Positions 33,330-45,564 of a stretch of 64,000 bases of DNA are shown one piece after another. Below the pieces are notes generated by a model. That model was not told the DNA's origin, did not search any database, and saw only the letters and a program-made list of their open reading frames with translations. The stretch lies in the NCBI GenBank assembly GCA_019925795.1, contig CM034303.1, forward strand, positions 6,076,001 to 6,140,000, given 5' to 3'. The translations under genes were made by a program, and so were the position numbers. The stretch comes from Dendrobium chrysotoxum (Eukaryota > Streptophyta > Magnoliopsida > Asparagales > Orchidaceae). Each line of letters opens with the position of its first letter. The stretch's first letter is position 1.

Positions 33330-35160
33330 TGACACTTATTTTAGGAGCTCGAGAGCCCTTTAATGGTAGTGGGCTAACTCAAGTTTGCAAACCTTGTAAA
33401 TACCCAGAACTTGATTTATCACAAGTTGAGAATCACCAAAAATTTAGAAATTTGTGATTTAGACACCAATCACAATCTCTAGTCCCACTATTAGAGCTTC
33501 ATATTCGGCTTCATTATTGGTCTGAGGTTCAGTTAAACTGAATGAGAATCTTATGATACCTCCCTCGGGTTCTATAAAGACGAGACCGATGCCAGCTTGG
33601 GCCTTTGTAAGATTTAGAGGTCTGGGAGATTTGATTGATGATGCCCCATCAAAATAAATCTCCCAAAATTATAGCTTCTCTTCCTTGACCTGCGTGATTT
33701 GTTCATCGGGTAAATCATCATTGAGCAGAGAGTTTGCTGAAATTGGATGTGCAACGAGAAAATCTGTCAAATCTTGTCCCTTTACTGCCTTTTGTGGCCT
33801 GTCAACACTGGTCTTATCATCAAGAACTTTAGCGGATCGATCTTTGATATCGAGGTGATTTTATGGGAGAGCATATAGTGGCAGAGTTTCTGGACTGCAA
33901 AAATTAACGCTAGACAATGCTTCTTGATTGGAGAATATCACACCTCTGCTCTGATCAGCCTTTGACTGATGTAGTAGAGTGCATTCTTCGTACCCTCTTC
34001 ATTATGTTGGGCCAATAATGCTCTGAGGGACTCTTTTAGTGCTATCGTATACAGTATAAGAGGCTTCCCTGGAATTGGATCTGCGAGAATGGGCGAATTT
34101 AATAGATATCTTTTGATGCTGTCAAACGCTTCTTGGCATTTTACATCCCATTTGAAGCGGACATCTTTCTTTATTAGCTTTGAAAATGGCTGGCACCTAC
34201 CCGACAGATTTGATATGAACCATCGAATGAAAACCAGTTGCCCTTATAAAGAACGGAGTTGACGGAGGTTTCTAGGCTGCGGCATCTCAATGATCGCCTT
34301 AATTTTATTAGGGTCGATCTCAATTCCTCGATGACGAACAACAGACCCTAAGAACTTGTCGGAGGAGACCTCAAAAGCACATTTGAGATGATTTATCTTC
34401 AGATCAAACTTTTTGATTCTCTCAAATATGATCCTTAGGTCATTTAGATGATCTCACCGGTCCACGGCCTTGACGACTAGGTCATCCATGTAGTACTCGA
34501 CCTTCTGATGTATTAACTCATCAAAGATATGTGTCATTGCCTATTGGTAGGTGGCACCAGCGTTCTTCAAGCCAAAGGGCATGACTGTGGAGCAAAAATA
34601 CTGATGGGCATTTTGAATGATGTATGATTTTCATCTTCGGGCACCATCTTGATCTTATTTTAACCTGACGATCCTTCCATAAATGAGAACATGTCGTAGT
34701 TGGATGTGTTATCCACTAGTAGTTCTGATACATGGAGTGGAAACTCATCTTTTGGACACGCCTTGTTGAGGTCCCAAAAGTCAATACAGATATAGATTTG
34801 ACCATTCTTCTTCTTCACGGGCATGATATTGGTGATCCAATCAGCATATTTCTCTTCACGAATGAAGCTCGCTTCTATAAGTTTCTTCATTTCAGCAATC
34901 ACCTATTCTTCAATCTCCAATCTCATTCTCTTTGGAGCTTGTTTGACAGGTACCGCATCGGGCTTGATGGCTAATCTGTGAACCGCTACCTCAGGGGATA
35001 AGCCGGGCATTTTAGTATATGTCCAAGCAAAATAATCCCTGAATTCACAGAGGAGTTCCTTTATTTCCTCCACTTGCTCTTCTGGCAGAAGGGAACTAAA
35101 GAAGGTTGGGTGAGGTTCATCCTCGGTTCCTAAGTTGACTTCTTTTAGTTCGTCCATTGT
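33330..35160 (-). pseudogene. Gypsy reverse transcriptase, RNase H and second RNase H, broken
   Basis: The reverse transcriptase N-terminal part is at 34903-35157 (FAWTYTKMPGLSP, VKQAPKRMR). Then come ICIDFWDLNKACPKDEFPLH at 34750-34810 and the catalytic EYYMDDLV at about 34484-34508. The connecting region and RNase H follow at about 33780-34200 (SKLIKKDVRFKW, YYISQRL). A second, archaeal-type RNase H lies at 33330-33720 (YFDGASS, TNNEAEYEALIVGLEIVI), the mark of Tat/Ogre elements. The polymerase YMDD box is intact, but stops occur, for example after AVDR and in the RNase H linker. Confidence 0.85.
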
Positions 35161-35829
35161 GATTGCCTGTCCACCATCTTCCAGTTCTTCTGCTGCATGC
35201 TTGGCTTCTACGGGCTGATCGTCATGAGTGTCAACTTCATATGTCTACTCATTTCCGCTGTCATCAGATTTAATTTCCCTGTATGTAATGGCTCGGCAAG
35301 TCTCCTTTCGGAGGTATTTTTGCCTGATGAATCTGATACATTTATATGCATTCATATCCTTCCGTTATAATGGATGCAGATTCCTTCCATACTAGAGGCT
35401 TAGGCACGTACAAAGCTGTCATTTAGAGGTAGGAATATTGATCTGCTTTCGTAACATTCTTTGAATATCTTTGGTATTAAACCTAGGTAGCCTCGTAGGT
35501 AGTAATTCTTCAGAATCGATGAGTATACGACACTAGTCATGATTATCTTCCTCGAGATTTCCCACGGAATAGAGTATATTCTCTGGCTCAGTCCCCTTTT
35601 TAAAAGGAGGAAGATAAAGGGTTACAAGTTCTTCAACCCTATGCACCTCTTACAGACTTATTTCTTTGAAATGCAGGAGGGGAACACGCATGACTACGAG
35701 TACACTATTTGAGATTGACAGGCTATCTATTCTTCTAGAGAATACATCTTGCACCATGTTCATGTAGATAGAGTCATAGTCATAATCGTCATTTGAATAT
35801 TCAACCTCTAAACTCCATTCAGCCATTGA

Positions 35830-37800
35830 GTGGCATACCCTCTAGGATTTTGTAGGGGTGACATCATCTTCATCTATTTCACCCCCGAGGTGAGGTATAT
35901 ATTTTCCTTTTTTAGAAGTAGCATCTATTTTGGGAAGGGTCAGCGACGCCTTCTTTCTCCCCACCTGCTTCTTCTCACCTTCTTGTTTAGGTCGCTTTAC
36001 AATCTCTGGGTTTGATGTATGAGCCTCAAGAGAGCTTGACGGCTTCAACTTCTTTGGCATGAAGTATCTGGCATCTTCATACATCGTTACTTCATGGACT
36101 GCAAAGGGTTTAATGTCACCAGAGATCCTGAATTCTTCTCCATCCCTGATATACTTAAGGCATTAATGCAGTGTTGATGGGATAATGCCATACTCATGCA
36201 ACCAGGGGCGACCCGAGAGCACCTTGAATGAGGTATCCACATAAATCACATGGAACTTGGCTTCTGTATGCAATTCTTCAAATTTGAGGGAGAGCATAAA
36301 TGATCCCAGGGTTCTCTGTCCCTTCTCATTGAAGTCGTGCACCATAAGCTTATTTGGCCTAAGATGTTCCACGTCGAGGCACAGCGACCTCAATACCTTT
36401 GGTCACTCTCTACAGTAACATACAGAGGTCAGTTATGGTCTACGGTCTCGAGCATCATGTCATCCTCAGTGAAGGTGATGAATAGTTCGTTACGAGCCTA
36501 TAAGACTTCTATCAAATTACGCTCAGCAAAATATGCCTCGTATCTTTCGGGGTCCTTGAAAGCCTGAATCAAGGTTTCCCGCAGGTCTTTAGACATCATC
36601 AGAGCATCGTATATGCTGAGCTGGGTAGGGATCTTCCTCAAATGGGATAAGATATTATAATATATCCCTCTGACTGGAGTATCTTTCTTCTCAGGATCCT
36701 TGGAATGATATCTTCGTTGACAACTATCTCCTTTCCCTTATCTTTATTGGGTATCCCTTTCTTCAGTAGAGGTGGCAGTATCTTACCACTTCTTAGCTGC
36801 ACTTGAGTGATTTCCTCTAGCTCATACTCATCTGATAGCGTGTTTTCTTCCGAGTCAGCCAGATCAGTTGTGGTTTACGTCCGATCAATTCTTCTTTTTC
36901 TCCTATCTTCTTCTTCTTTGCGAGGCCTTGGCCTCCAGATTTCTTTTCCTTTCCGTCGGAACCTTTCAGCGGTGGATCCCTGAACATGCAGTTTAGGTGT
37001 AACGCCCCGATGCTGATCGTGTGAGACATATCTTCTTTCTCTTTTCTCCACCATAACAAATAAGGGTTCTCTTGGCGGAGTCCTTCTGGTCTCGACAGTC
37101 AGCGACCCCTAGTATCTTTTCTTCTTCAGTCCTCTCTCTTTCACAGTCTTTAGGATCCTGTAGACCAGGGCCAAGAGAGTTTCAGGCTCCTCCTTCTTCT
37201 GAGGAGCTGGGACTTCAAGCTGCTGATCCCAAATGATTTCTACAGCTCTCTAGTAGAACTGTTCCTCTTAACCCATCTCAGCTCAGTAAACTTGTTTCGG
37301 GTGGGAACGTTGGCTATATGCTCTGGAGCAGGCAGATTCGATGGGTGCATAGGCACCAGTAGCTGCTGTGCTCAGAGTTCAGCATTCATCTTCCTTCTCT
37401 GACATCTTATTAGCTTTCCTCCATATGAGGAAGCTTCAGTAGTGTTCTTCACGGGTGCAGCTAGCCCAGTGGGCAAAGATATGGTGTTTGTATTCACCAC
37501 AAAAATTTTTCCTCTGACTATGCTTCTCTTAGTATTCAGGGCTCCATGTTTAGAGAGCCATTTAAATACAGAAGTCCTCCTACGAGGATTCTCATTAGTA
37601 GTAGGTCGTGGCACTTGCAGATGTGCACGATGTGTGGCGACTTCAGTAGAGTGTGGTCTCCTGGTAGGCCCTTCAGCATTTATGTCATTCGTAGGAATGG
37701 CGGTAGTCCTTCCAACAATGGCAGGAAAGTCAATGCTACCAAACTGGATGGTATCTCCAGCATTCCTGGTTTCAATAACAGTATTTGCCAGCTAAATTCT
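35830..37800 (-). pseudogene. Gypsy gag and aspartic protease, broken
   Basis: Minus strand. A gag C-terminal block RRRTSVFKWLSKHG at about 37545-37590 is typical of Tat-group gag. The protease-like region is at 36163-36393, with VDTSFKVLSGRPWLHEYGII near its end, the usual block after the active site. A basic, lysine-rich linker follows at 35842-36084 before the reverse transcriptase. Many stops fall between 36400 and 37370, so gag is badly eroded. Confidence 0.7.
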
Positions 37801-38153
37801 GGCTCCTCATCTTAGCTCGACGGTCATTGGTACATTCTATAGATCCATCTGCATGAATAAAAGGTAAGGATTAGTAATCAGAATCTAATACATCACCCCA
37901 TACTTTCAAAGTGCAGAGACTAGCACAGAATAGAAAAAATAAAATAAAATAAATAACGTTAGCAAGCAAATAAAATATAAAAATCATGTTGAATGCGTTA
38001 CCTCAATAAATTTGTTAAATGATCATTTTTAGAATATTTGAAATCTTGATTCATTAAATGATCATTTCGAAAAAATTAAAATTTTAAACCCATAAAGATT
38101 TGACTGCTATGATAGTACTGAGATGACCAGCCAAAGATGGAAAGAGAAACATT
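37801..38153 (-). other. Gypsy 5' leader
   Basis: Short AT-rich leader between the primer-binding site and gag. No open frame. Confidence 0.5.
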
Positions 38154-38173
38154 CCCTAGCGGAGTCCCCAGAA
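38154..38173 (-). other. Gypsy primer-binding site candidate
   Basis: On the minus strand, six bases after the LTR end, TGGGGACTCCGCTAGGG. It resembles the TGGCGACTC-type sites of Tat/Ogre elements that pair with an arginine tRNA. This is from memory of the group and not checked against a tRNA set. Confidence 0.6.
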
Positions 38174-38176
38174 ATC

Positions 38177-39673
38177 TGTGGGCTCCAAAAATTCGGCCCC
38201 GGCCTCAACCCGCTTTGCTTTCTTCGGGGGAGTTTTAATGGAATTAAGTTTTGGAATAAATTTTGGAAAGGCAGATGGGTTTGTAGATAAGATACTACCC
38301 AGAGGTTTCGCCCTCATTTTGCGAGGACTTTATAATCTGAGTTATGGTTTCCTATAGGCGCAAGCCCCTATAGTTAATTACCCCTCCCAATAACGAGAGA
38401 GAACTTTCGATTAAGTCTAGTCGTCGATCAGATACGTAGAAATACATGCATCTGGCATATAGTAGCAGCATGGGCATAGGATATGAAATTAGAGAGTTTG
38501 AAGGTTTGATATTTAAAATTGGAAATTTCACCATCTTGCACTTAAAGTGGATGGTGGGGGAATAGATGATGGACCCGATCAAGATCCCATGGTTTTGTCG
38601 TCCCATGCCGTCATGGTCTTTGGTCTACGTAGTCAGAGGAGGTAGCCGACCCAACCTGACAGAAGGATCCTTGTCGGCAGCCATGGGTCGCTTCGTCCAA
38701 GGGTACCTTATAGACCTAAGGTGGGTATTTGCTTAAGGGGACAAATTTGAATCCACCTTAGCTAACAGAGGGCTTTGTGCCCTATCGATCATATCCTATT
38801 TATTCAGATCTCAAGGATTTGATACCACTAAGGAACGTATTGGCTCTGGCCATAACCGTTAATTTGTGGTGCCATTTGGTAGCAAAACCACTCGGTTCAG
38901 AGAGCCCCAGGTCATAACCATTTATCCTGCAATGCCATTTGGCGGTGAAACTGCTGGTCAGAGGACATGAACCACACCCTTATTGGCAGGAGATTATTTG
39001 AGAATGGATCCTAACGATATTTTTGACTAGGCATTAGCTCTATGTGAGCTAAAGTAAATTTTTTAGATTTGCCCACCTCGACAAACTGTTGCGGAGGGAA
39101 TTTTACTTTAAGTGTTTAGATGATTAGGCTTCAATTTTAAATATTTTTAGATTTTGGGATTTTTGGAGATTTGGATTTAACGGGTGTTTGGACATTTGGG
39201 AGGCATTTAAAAGTATTTATGAACCCCTCTCGTTAAGATGGGGTTATTTCATTTGTGGATTAAACCTTTTTGACTATCAAGCTATCGATAGAGGATCAAG
39301 TTTCATATGCTTTATTCCTTTGTTAGTGAATTTCTTTTGTTAGAGTCCTTGAAGGCCTAATATGAACTGTAAAATAAATATTTCGATCATAATCATGATC
39401 GAATATTTATTCGATAGTTCGAGCCGTGTCGACTTCTATCCACTCATACTAGAGGATCGGGCTTGAACTCGGGTTTATTTGTTGACCCGCGCAACATCCC
39501 TAGACGTCACGTGTGTACCAATAACACACTCGTCCGGGCCCATGCGGGTGTTTGGGGCCATTTTATAATTTTTTGTTGAATCTTTTCAACTCCTATTTAC
39601 CTGCCTAAGAGGATCGGGATCAAATTTATATACCCGCGTAGCATCCCTAGACGTCACGTGTATTCTTAAAACG
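38177..39673 (-). repeat. Gypsy 5' LTR, distal end missing
   Basis: Starts TGTGGGCTCC on the plus strand, adjacent to the primer-binding site. It aligns with 24088-25617 and stops abruptly at 39673 (after GTGTATTCTTAAAACG), where the copy at 25617 continues. The next base begins duplicated DAO upstream sequence. The promoter end of this LTR is therefore lost. Confidence 0.8.
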
Positions 39674-41039
39674 TCTACTTCTCAAATTTTCTTTTGTTGA
39701 TGCTCTCAAAGATGCTTTGATCAGTAGGGTTTAAATAAAAATTACATGGAAGTCAATGAGTTATTAATGACTTTCTATTAAGAAATGATGGGCCTTTCTT
39801 TATAAATTAGAAGATGTGTCATTAGAGATACCCATAATTCACATTAAATGATAAAGAACAGTATAAATGTATGGTAGTGAATGAAGAAAAGGATCTAATT
39901 AAATGAGTTGTATTTTTTTTTCCATACAAGTCATGTTTTCAATGTTAGTTAAATAACAATATTATGAGATTGAGAGTACTATTCATTAAATATAATGTGT
40001 TTGGTTTATTTTAAATTACATAAATAATATAATATGATTTAGATATAATATTTTTTTCTTATCATTTATTTAGTATTTATTGATGACGAACAAGAACAAT
40101 AAATGATTGGCTATTTTTTTAAAAGTTTGTTGATCTCTTTGATAATGGTCTCCTCTGGAGATGTGAAGTTTAGTGAATCTTTTATTTAGAAGATAAGGCC
40201 ATAGTCATTATCAGAGCAAATTGGATTCTTTATTGAGAAAATTAAAATGCTAATTAGTTATATAAAGTATAATCAAGTTGTATATAATTTATCTTTGATA
40301 CCTCACTAAGAAATTCATTTAATTAGATATGAATCCAATGCAAATAACTTTCAGAATTGATTTTAAGATCATTCGAACTTTAGTTTCAGTAAATTTGTAT
40401 GGATCCAAATGAAGTACTTAAAGTATGATTGAAAATATAGGGTATTGATTGAAGGATAAAATGATCTTCAATTCTTTCGCCCTTATAATCAAATTGAATG
40501 TCTATACAAGACGAATCTAACAAGCTCAGAATCATTTAATTCTAAGGTCATTAAGGCGCATAAATATTGAATAAATGATTTATAATCAAAGAGTTCAATA
40601 TGGGATACCTGATGGAGTCTTATGAAATTCTGGCCAAATTAATCAAATTGCCACTCTAAAAAAATAATCAATAGAACCCCATTCTCCTCATAAAAATTAT
40701 ATCTTGTCTTAAGTATGGAGAGAGCATGAAGATCTAAAAAACCCTAGAATTATACTAAACATTTGACTTTCTTGATCACCGTCAGCCATCGCTATTATCT
40801 AAGTGATAATGCATATCTCATTATTTTATTGTGATCGTCTAACCACCATCATCGTCTAAAAGAAATCTGACCACGGTCACCTAAGTATCATTATCGGATC
40901 TCTACTGCACAACTAACACCCTTTGACCACTATCATCATCCCACAACTACTTTTTCAGTGAGCTCTATTATAATTATAAGAGACCAAGGTTGAGATTATT
41001 ACTTTGTAATCCCATCTTTCTCAATTAAGGGGAAGAGTA
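39674..41039. repeat. Orphan DAO upstream region; large duplication copy B
   Basis: Near-identical to 20180-21589 from its first base, including the TATA-like TTTAAATAAA at about 39730. No DAO exon lies on its left; a truncated gypsy LTR takes that place. A few indels occur (for example a CAGAATTGATTT stretch at about 40352 not present in copy A). Confidence 0.85.
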
Positions 41040-41215
41040 GTGAATCTCTACAAATTATTCTTAGAAATAGGATACAAAATGAGTATATACGTAAAAAGGT
41101 TGGAGTAGGTCCAGTGGAAGATAAGATTAGAGAGTCATCTTAGATGGTTTGGTCACATAAAATGGTGTCCTTCCAATGACCCACTTAGGAGAGTAGATGT
41201 ATTATAATTGTCTTA
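41040..41215 (+). mobile_element. RTE LINE 3' fragment, copy B
   Basis: Duplicate of 21590-21765 with the same reading (WFGHIKWCP in place of WFGHIKWWP). Confidence 0.75.
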
Positions 41216-41797
41216 TGTTATGGGCTCTGAAAATTTGGCCCCGGCCTCCCCCGCTGCTTTTCTGGGGAGTTTTAACGGATTAAGTTCTATAGTAAATTTT
41301 GATAAGGCATATGGGTTTGTAGATAAGACAATACCCTGAGATTTTGCCCTCATTTTACGAGGACTTTATGATCTGAGTTCTGGTTTCCTATAGGCGCAAG
41401 CCCCTATAGTTAATTACCTCTCTCGATCATAAGAGAGAACTTTTGATTAAGGCTAGTCGTCGATCAGATACGTAGAAATATGTGTCATCTGGCATATATT
41501 AGCAGCATGGGCTTGGGGTTTGAAAATTGGATATTTAAAATTGAAAATTTTCACCATCTTATACTTAAAGTGGATGGTGGGGGAATGGATGATGGACCCG
41601 ATCAAGATCCCAGGGTTCCGTCATCCCGGGACATCGTGGTCCTTGGTCTACTTAGTCAAAGGAGGTAGTTGACCCAACCTGACAGAAGGATCCTTGTCAG
41701 TAACCATGGGTTATGTCGTCCAAGGGTACCTTGTATATCTGGGGTGGGTGTTCGTCTAAGGGGACAAATCTGAATCACCTTAGCTCACAGAGAGCTT
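41216..41797. mobile_element. Partial gypsy-related LTR, copy B
   Basis: Duplicate of 21766-22341, starting TGTTATGGGCTCTGAAAATT. It has the same end point at the GAGAGCTTTGG junction, so the truncation predates the duplication. Confidence 0.7.
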
Positions 41798-42332
41798 TGG
41801 AGAAGTAACTTTGAATTCAGCCTTATGTGGATGCTTGGTAGGAAAATATTTGAACCTAAAGTGAGATGGGCCCTCTCTATCTCCTTTGAAGAATGAGTGA
41901 AGGGCTGCATGAAAGAAAAAGTGGGCTGAATGTGGAACTTCCACGTGGGTGCTAAAAAAATGAAAAATGGTTTTGTGTTAATGGGAGCAAGTTAGGAGAG
42001 AATCTTTGTAGGTGAAAGCTGCCACTACTGGTGTCCAACAAAGCAAAGGTTGCGGCACATTGCTTTGACAGGCAATGTCTTAGTTTTGAGAAAAAAATGA
42101 TCACAGTAGCTTTGCTGGGTAGATTTATTATGTGGATACTTATGAGTGGTCGGATTGGAGGCTTTATGAGTAAAGCTTGATGTTTTATTTTGGATTTCTG
42201 TGAGGTAGATTTTGAGTGGAGTGGGTTGATATTGTAGGCTTCCAACAGAAAATAATGGGTTGGTTTATGTATTATAGCAGTAGTACGGGTTTAGCTTGAG
42301 GTTAAATGAGATAGGTTGTTGAAAGAATAGAT
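41798..42332. repeat. Unclassified duplicated segment, copy B left part
   Basis: Matches 22342-22876. It is interrupted at TTGTTGAAAGAATAGAT by the nested solo LTR and LINE, and resumes at 49601. Confidence 0.8.
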
Positions 42333-42721
42333 TGAAAGTTCGATAGGGATGTTAAGCCCTAGTGAACTAGTCCCGAGGCTAACCAAGAGGGGGGGTGAAT
42401 TGGTTATTTAAAAATTTCACGATAACTATGAAAATCTTTTTATAACGTGCAGCGGAAACGAATTAAAACAACGATAAAAAGATCAACCACAGATATTCAC
42501 CCAAGCAGTTAATATCAGGAAAAATTAAAGTGCAGAATTGAATCAGAAAAGCAAACCAGATTTTATAGTGGTTCGGTCAACTTGACCTACGTCCACTCCC
42601 CGGAGCCTCCCCTCCGGGTATTGCACTAAACAGAAGTGTCTCTCCTTTTGCTCCCACAGCAAGGCGGAGAAGCCTGTACAAAAATCTCCTTTTCACCACA
42701 CGGTGAGGCAGAGAACCCGAC

Positions 42722-42885
42722 CTCCTTTCGCTTCCTCCTGAAGCAGGCAGAGAACCTTCGAACTCCTTTCGCTTCCTCCTGAAGCAGGCAGAGAACCTAC
42801 GAACTCCTTTCGCTTCCTCCTGAAGCAGGCAGAGAACCTACGAACTCCTTTCGCTTCCACCTGAAGCGGGCAGAGAACCCCGGAT
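42722..42885. repeat. 41-bp minisatellite, four units, in solo LTR
   Basis: CTCCTTTCGCTTCC recurs at 42722, 42763, 42804 and 42845, exactly 41 bases apart, with GAAGCAGGCAGAGAACC in each unit. The period is not a multiple of three, so the open frames across it are artefacts. Confidence 0.92.
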
Positions 42886-43134
42886 CTTCTTGCGAACGAT
42901 CCTCCCACGACGAACACTGACTAGACGAAAGACGACGAGCGGAGAAGACGACTCTGATCCGTGCTCGGAGCAACCTTAGTGAATCCCTCACTAACTCCCC
43001 CTCACAAGATCTTCTCTCTCTCTCCCAACTCTCTCTCTCTCTAGGGTTTCTCAGGGAAGGAAGGCAGTAAAAGATTTTTCCAAAAATTGGAAAAAGTTCT
43101 TTTAAAGGAGGGCTTAAAATTTGCCCTAAATCTC

Positions 43135-43830
43135 AACTGGTCGGCCAAGATCATCCAGGACGATCGGTAGATCGTCCTGTACGATCAGTTCAAATTCAGC
43201 TGTTTTAGCCTGGACGATCTGGCTCTTCTGGACGATCAGTAGAAAAAGTTGTTCATATCGTCCCGTACGATCCTGCGATCGTCCGGGACGATTAGTTCAA
43301 ATTGAGGGAAATCGTCCAGAAGACAGTTCGGGTCGTCCAGAGAAATCTGTGCTGGACGACCAAAAAATGACTTGATCGTCCCGGACGATAGGGTCATCGT
43401 CCGGTACGATTAGTTCAAAAAGGCCCCAAATAGTCCTGTACATAGTTCTGGACGTACAGCTTAAATGCACTAGACGATCAAGATCGTCCGGGACGATCCT
43501 GCGATTGTCCAGGACGATATGATCGTATCAACCAAAAATAAATTACTTTCCTTAATTACTAGATTAAATTAGGCATGATTGTACTGGATCATCCGGGATG
43601 ATACACGTATCGTCCGGGACGATCAGACCAAGTATCTAAAAATAAGAACTTGCCTAACTTGATCTGGCGGCTGAGAATTTTTGATTTGGGAATATCGTCT
43701 CGTACGATCCGTAGATCGTCCAGGACGATCGGCTCAATCAGACCCTCTTAACTTAGTCGCCCTAATTAGGGTTTCTGTTTTAACTGGATCGTCCAGGATG
43801 ATGTGGATATCGTCCAGGACGATCTGAACA
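43135..43830. repeat. Array of GATCGTCC palindromes in solo LTR
   Basis: Variants of GATCGTCCGGGACGATC, a near-perfect palindrome, recur more than a dozen times over about 700 bases, with irregular spacing of about 20-70 bases. Half-sites GATCGTCC and GGACGAT also occur alone. No coding sequence. Confidence 0.85.
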
Positions 43831-44206
43831 AATTTTTAACAGAAACTCTAATTCACTCAATCTCTCTCCCTGAGTGTGTGTGTGCAAGGTTACTTAGCTA
43901 GGGAATCAGTTACATTACAATTGACTCAATAAAAAGAAAAATCATACATTTGACACACTTGGACCCGATCTTGAGTTGGCTTGAGTGGCTCGCGGTCTTT
44001 TGTGCCTGAAACAGATTAGCCAAGCAAAACACACTGGAAACATGTTTGTCATCATCAAAACCAGATTTGCAACATAGATAAGGAGCCCGATCTCATTTTT
44101 CTTGAGGTGCTTCTCCTCTAGGGTTTTAGCTGTGCTCTTACGCTTGCCCTGCTTCTCCCTCACCGCCTCCCCTGGGAGAGGTCATCCTCTCCCGGCTCTT
44201 TCCCTC

Positions 44207-45475
44207 ATGGCCCTTAACGCTGATGATTTTCCCCCTCTGGGGTCCTCCATACTTGGAGTTCCCCCTTGCTCTCCGGACTGCTCCTATGCCAATAATCTCT
44301 TAAACCCCCTCCTCCCCCGGAGGACTTCCCTATGTCTTTTATTCCACCGGCCCCGAAACTCTCCTTTGTGGCTGACAATTTAACCGAAGGTACTTCTCTC
44401 TAGTCTCTGTCACTGGTTGGCTACTCTCTTGGACCGTGACCATACTACTAAAGACTACTTGCCGCCATGAACAAGGTTTGGCCTTTGAAAGGTTCGATCT
44501 CTCTTCTCTCCCTCGCCGACGATTTTTTCCTCGTCAAATTCACCTCTGGTGAAGATTATTCCATCGTTTGGACAGGTGGTCCATGGTTTCTACTTGGGAA
44601 ACCATTCATTCTTCAAAAATGGTCTCCCAAGTTTAAACCTAAATGTGATGAGGCCGCTTCTTTTCCGATTTGGATCAAAATTATTGATTTACCACTGGCT
44701 CTTTGGACACTGACTGGGAATTCTAAGATTGCCAGTTACATTGGGATACCGCTAAATATTGACTCTCACGGCCAAAAGAACTCGGCTGACTTTCGCTAGA
44801 GTTTGTGTGTAAATATCTAAAGAATCCCCCCTCCCTGATGAAATCCCGATACAAATTGAGGGGGAAGACCTCGTTCTCCAAGTTTTGTATGACTGGAAGC
44901 CATCCCATTGTGAAGGTTGTGGATCTCTGGTTCACCCCTATTCCCTATGTCCATCCAACCCCAACCTAAAACCACAGCTTCCCCCACTGCTTAAATTTAG
45001 AGGCAGAAGCACCAGTCGCCACCCAAATCGTCGCGCCATGGGGCCCTCCACTTCCACTAGATGGGTATCGAACCAAACCTCTCACCCCACCTCAAACACC
45101 CCTCACCCCTCTGTTAATCACCCAACCTTCCCCACCAAAAATCCTCTCCCACCGTCTAACAAAATCATCTCTGATGATGTTGCCACCACCCTTCCCTCTT
45201 CTGGAATGGACCCAAGTTCTGGAAAGGAACCGGCTCTTCCTAACCTTAACTTTGCCATTGAAGAATCCTCTTCTTCAAATCAATTTGGGACTGAACAAAT
45301 GCCTCAAGTCCAACTTAACATCATCCCCTCCCCTCTTCCAACCCATGTTCCTATTTCCACCAACAATCAGTTTGCTTCATTAGCTTCTGAGGAGCCTTCC
45401 CCGCCACTCATAGATCCAATCTCTCTCCTAGATGACACGGCTATTTTTGATACCTCTAATCAAGTCCAAAACTAG
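44207..45475 (+). pseudogene. LINE ORF1 (DUF4283 and zinc knuckle), broken
   Basis: ATG at 44207 (MALNADDFPPLG). The frame shifts before about 44290-44380, where LSFVADNLTEGT is read in another frame. The DUF4283 RNA-binding-like domain spans 44467-44799 (LKGSISLLSLADDFFLVKFT, GGPWFLLGKPF, SFPIWIKIIDLPLALW). A CCHC knuckle, CEGCGSLVHPYSLC, follows at about 44909-44950. The C-terminal part is proline/serine-rich. The knuckle and upstream domain are in different frames: a one-base shift lies near 44770-44790 and a TAA follows at about 44812. ORF1 proteins coat the LINE RNA. Confidence 0.8.
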
Positions 45476-45564
45476 AAAACCCAATCATCCCCTACATCCC
45501 ATCCTCCCTCAAAAACCACCAGACGAAAGTCTGCCAAAAAAGGCAAAATCTTCCAAATCTTAAC

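Larger units (their letters stand above)
24088..39673 (-). mobile_element. Ty3/gypsy retrotransposon, Tat group, with truncated 5' LTR
   Basis: LTR sequences beginning TGTGGGCTCCAAAAATT occur at 24088 and 38177. Between them, on the minus strand, lie gag, protease, reverse transcriptase, RNase H, a second (archaeal-type) RNase H and integrase, in gypsy order. The second RNase H and the long non-coding 3' part point to the Tat/Ogre group. ACTTC (24083-24087) is the left flank. The right LTR stops at 39673 and abuts a duplicate of the sequence at 20180, so no clean target duplication can be read. All coding blocks carry stops or frameshifts. Confidence 0.88.
42333..44074 (-). mobile_element. 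Solo LTR of a SIRE-like Ty1/copia element
   Basis: On the minus strand it runs from TGTTGCAAATCTGGTTTTGA (44074), followed by TGATGACAAAC, to an end in CA (42333). That start is typical of SIRE/Maximus LTRs, as is the TAGTGGTTCGGTCAACTTGA block with CTACGTCCAC (about 42572-42598, plus strand). It is flanked by a perfect 5-base duplication TAGAT (42328-42332 and 44075-44079). No internal sequence remains, so the element was reduced to one LTR by recombination. Confidence 0.88.

Noticed and set aside
37442..37815. Plus-strand open frames of 89-117 codons opposite gag
   Set aside because: They overlap the minus-strand gag block with the recognised RRRTSVF motif and show no family resemblance.
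24083..39681. ACTTC as a clean target duplication of the gypsy element
   Set aside because: ACTTC also occurs at 39677, but that stretch is part of the duplicated DAO upstream sequence (TCTACTTCTC, also at 20180), and the right LTR has no proper end.
42693..42991. Minus-strand frames with repeated SLPASGGSERSS-like peptides in the solo LTR
   Set aside because: Created by the 41-bp minisatellite; the period shifts frame every unit.
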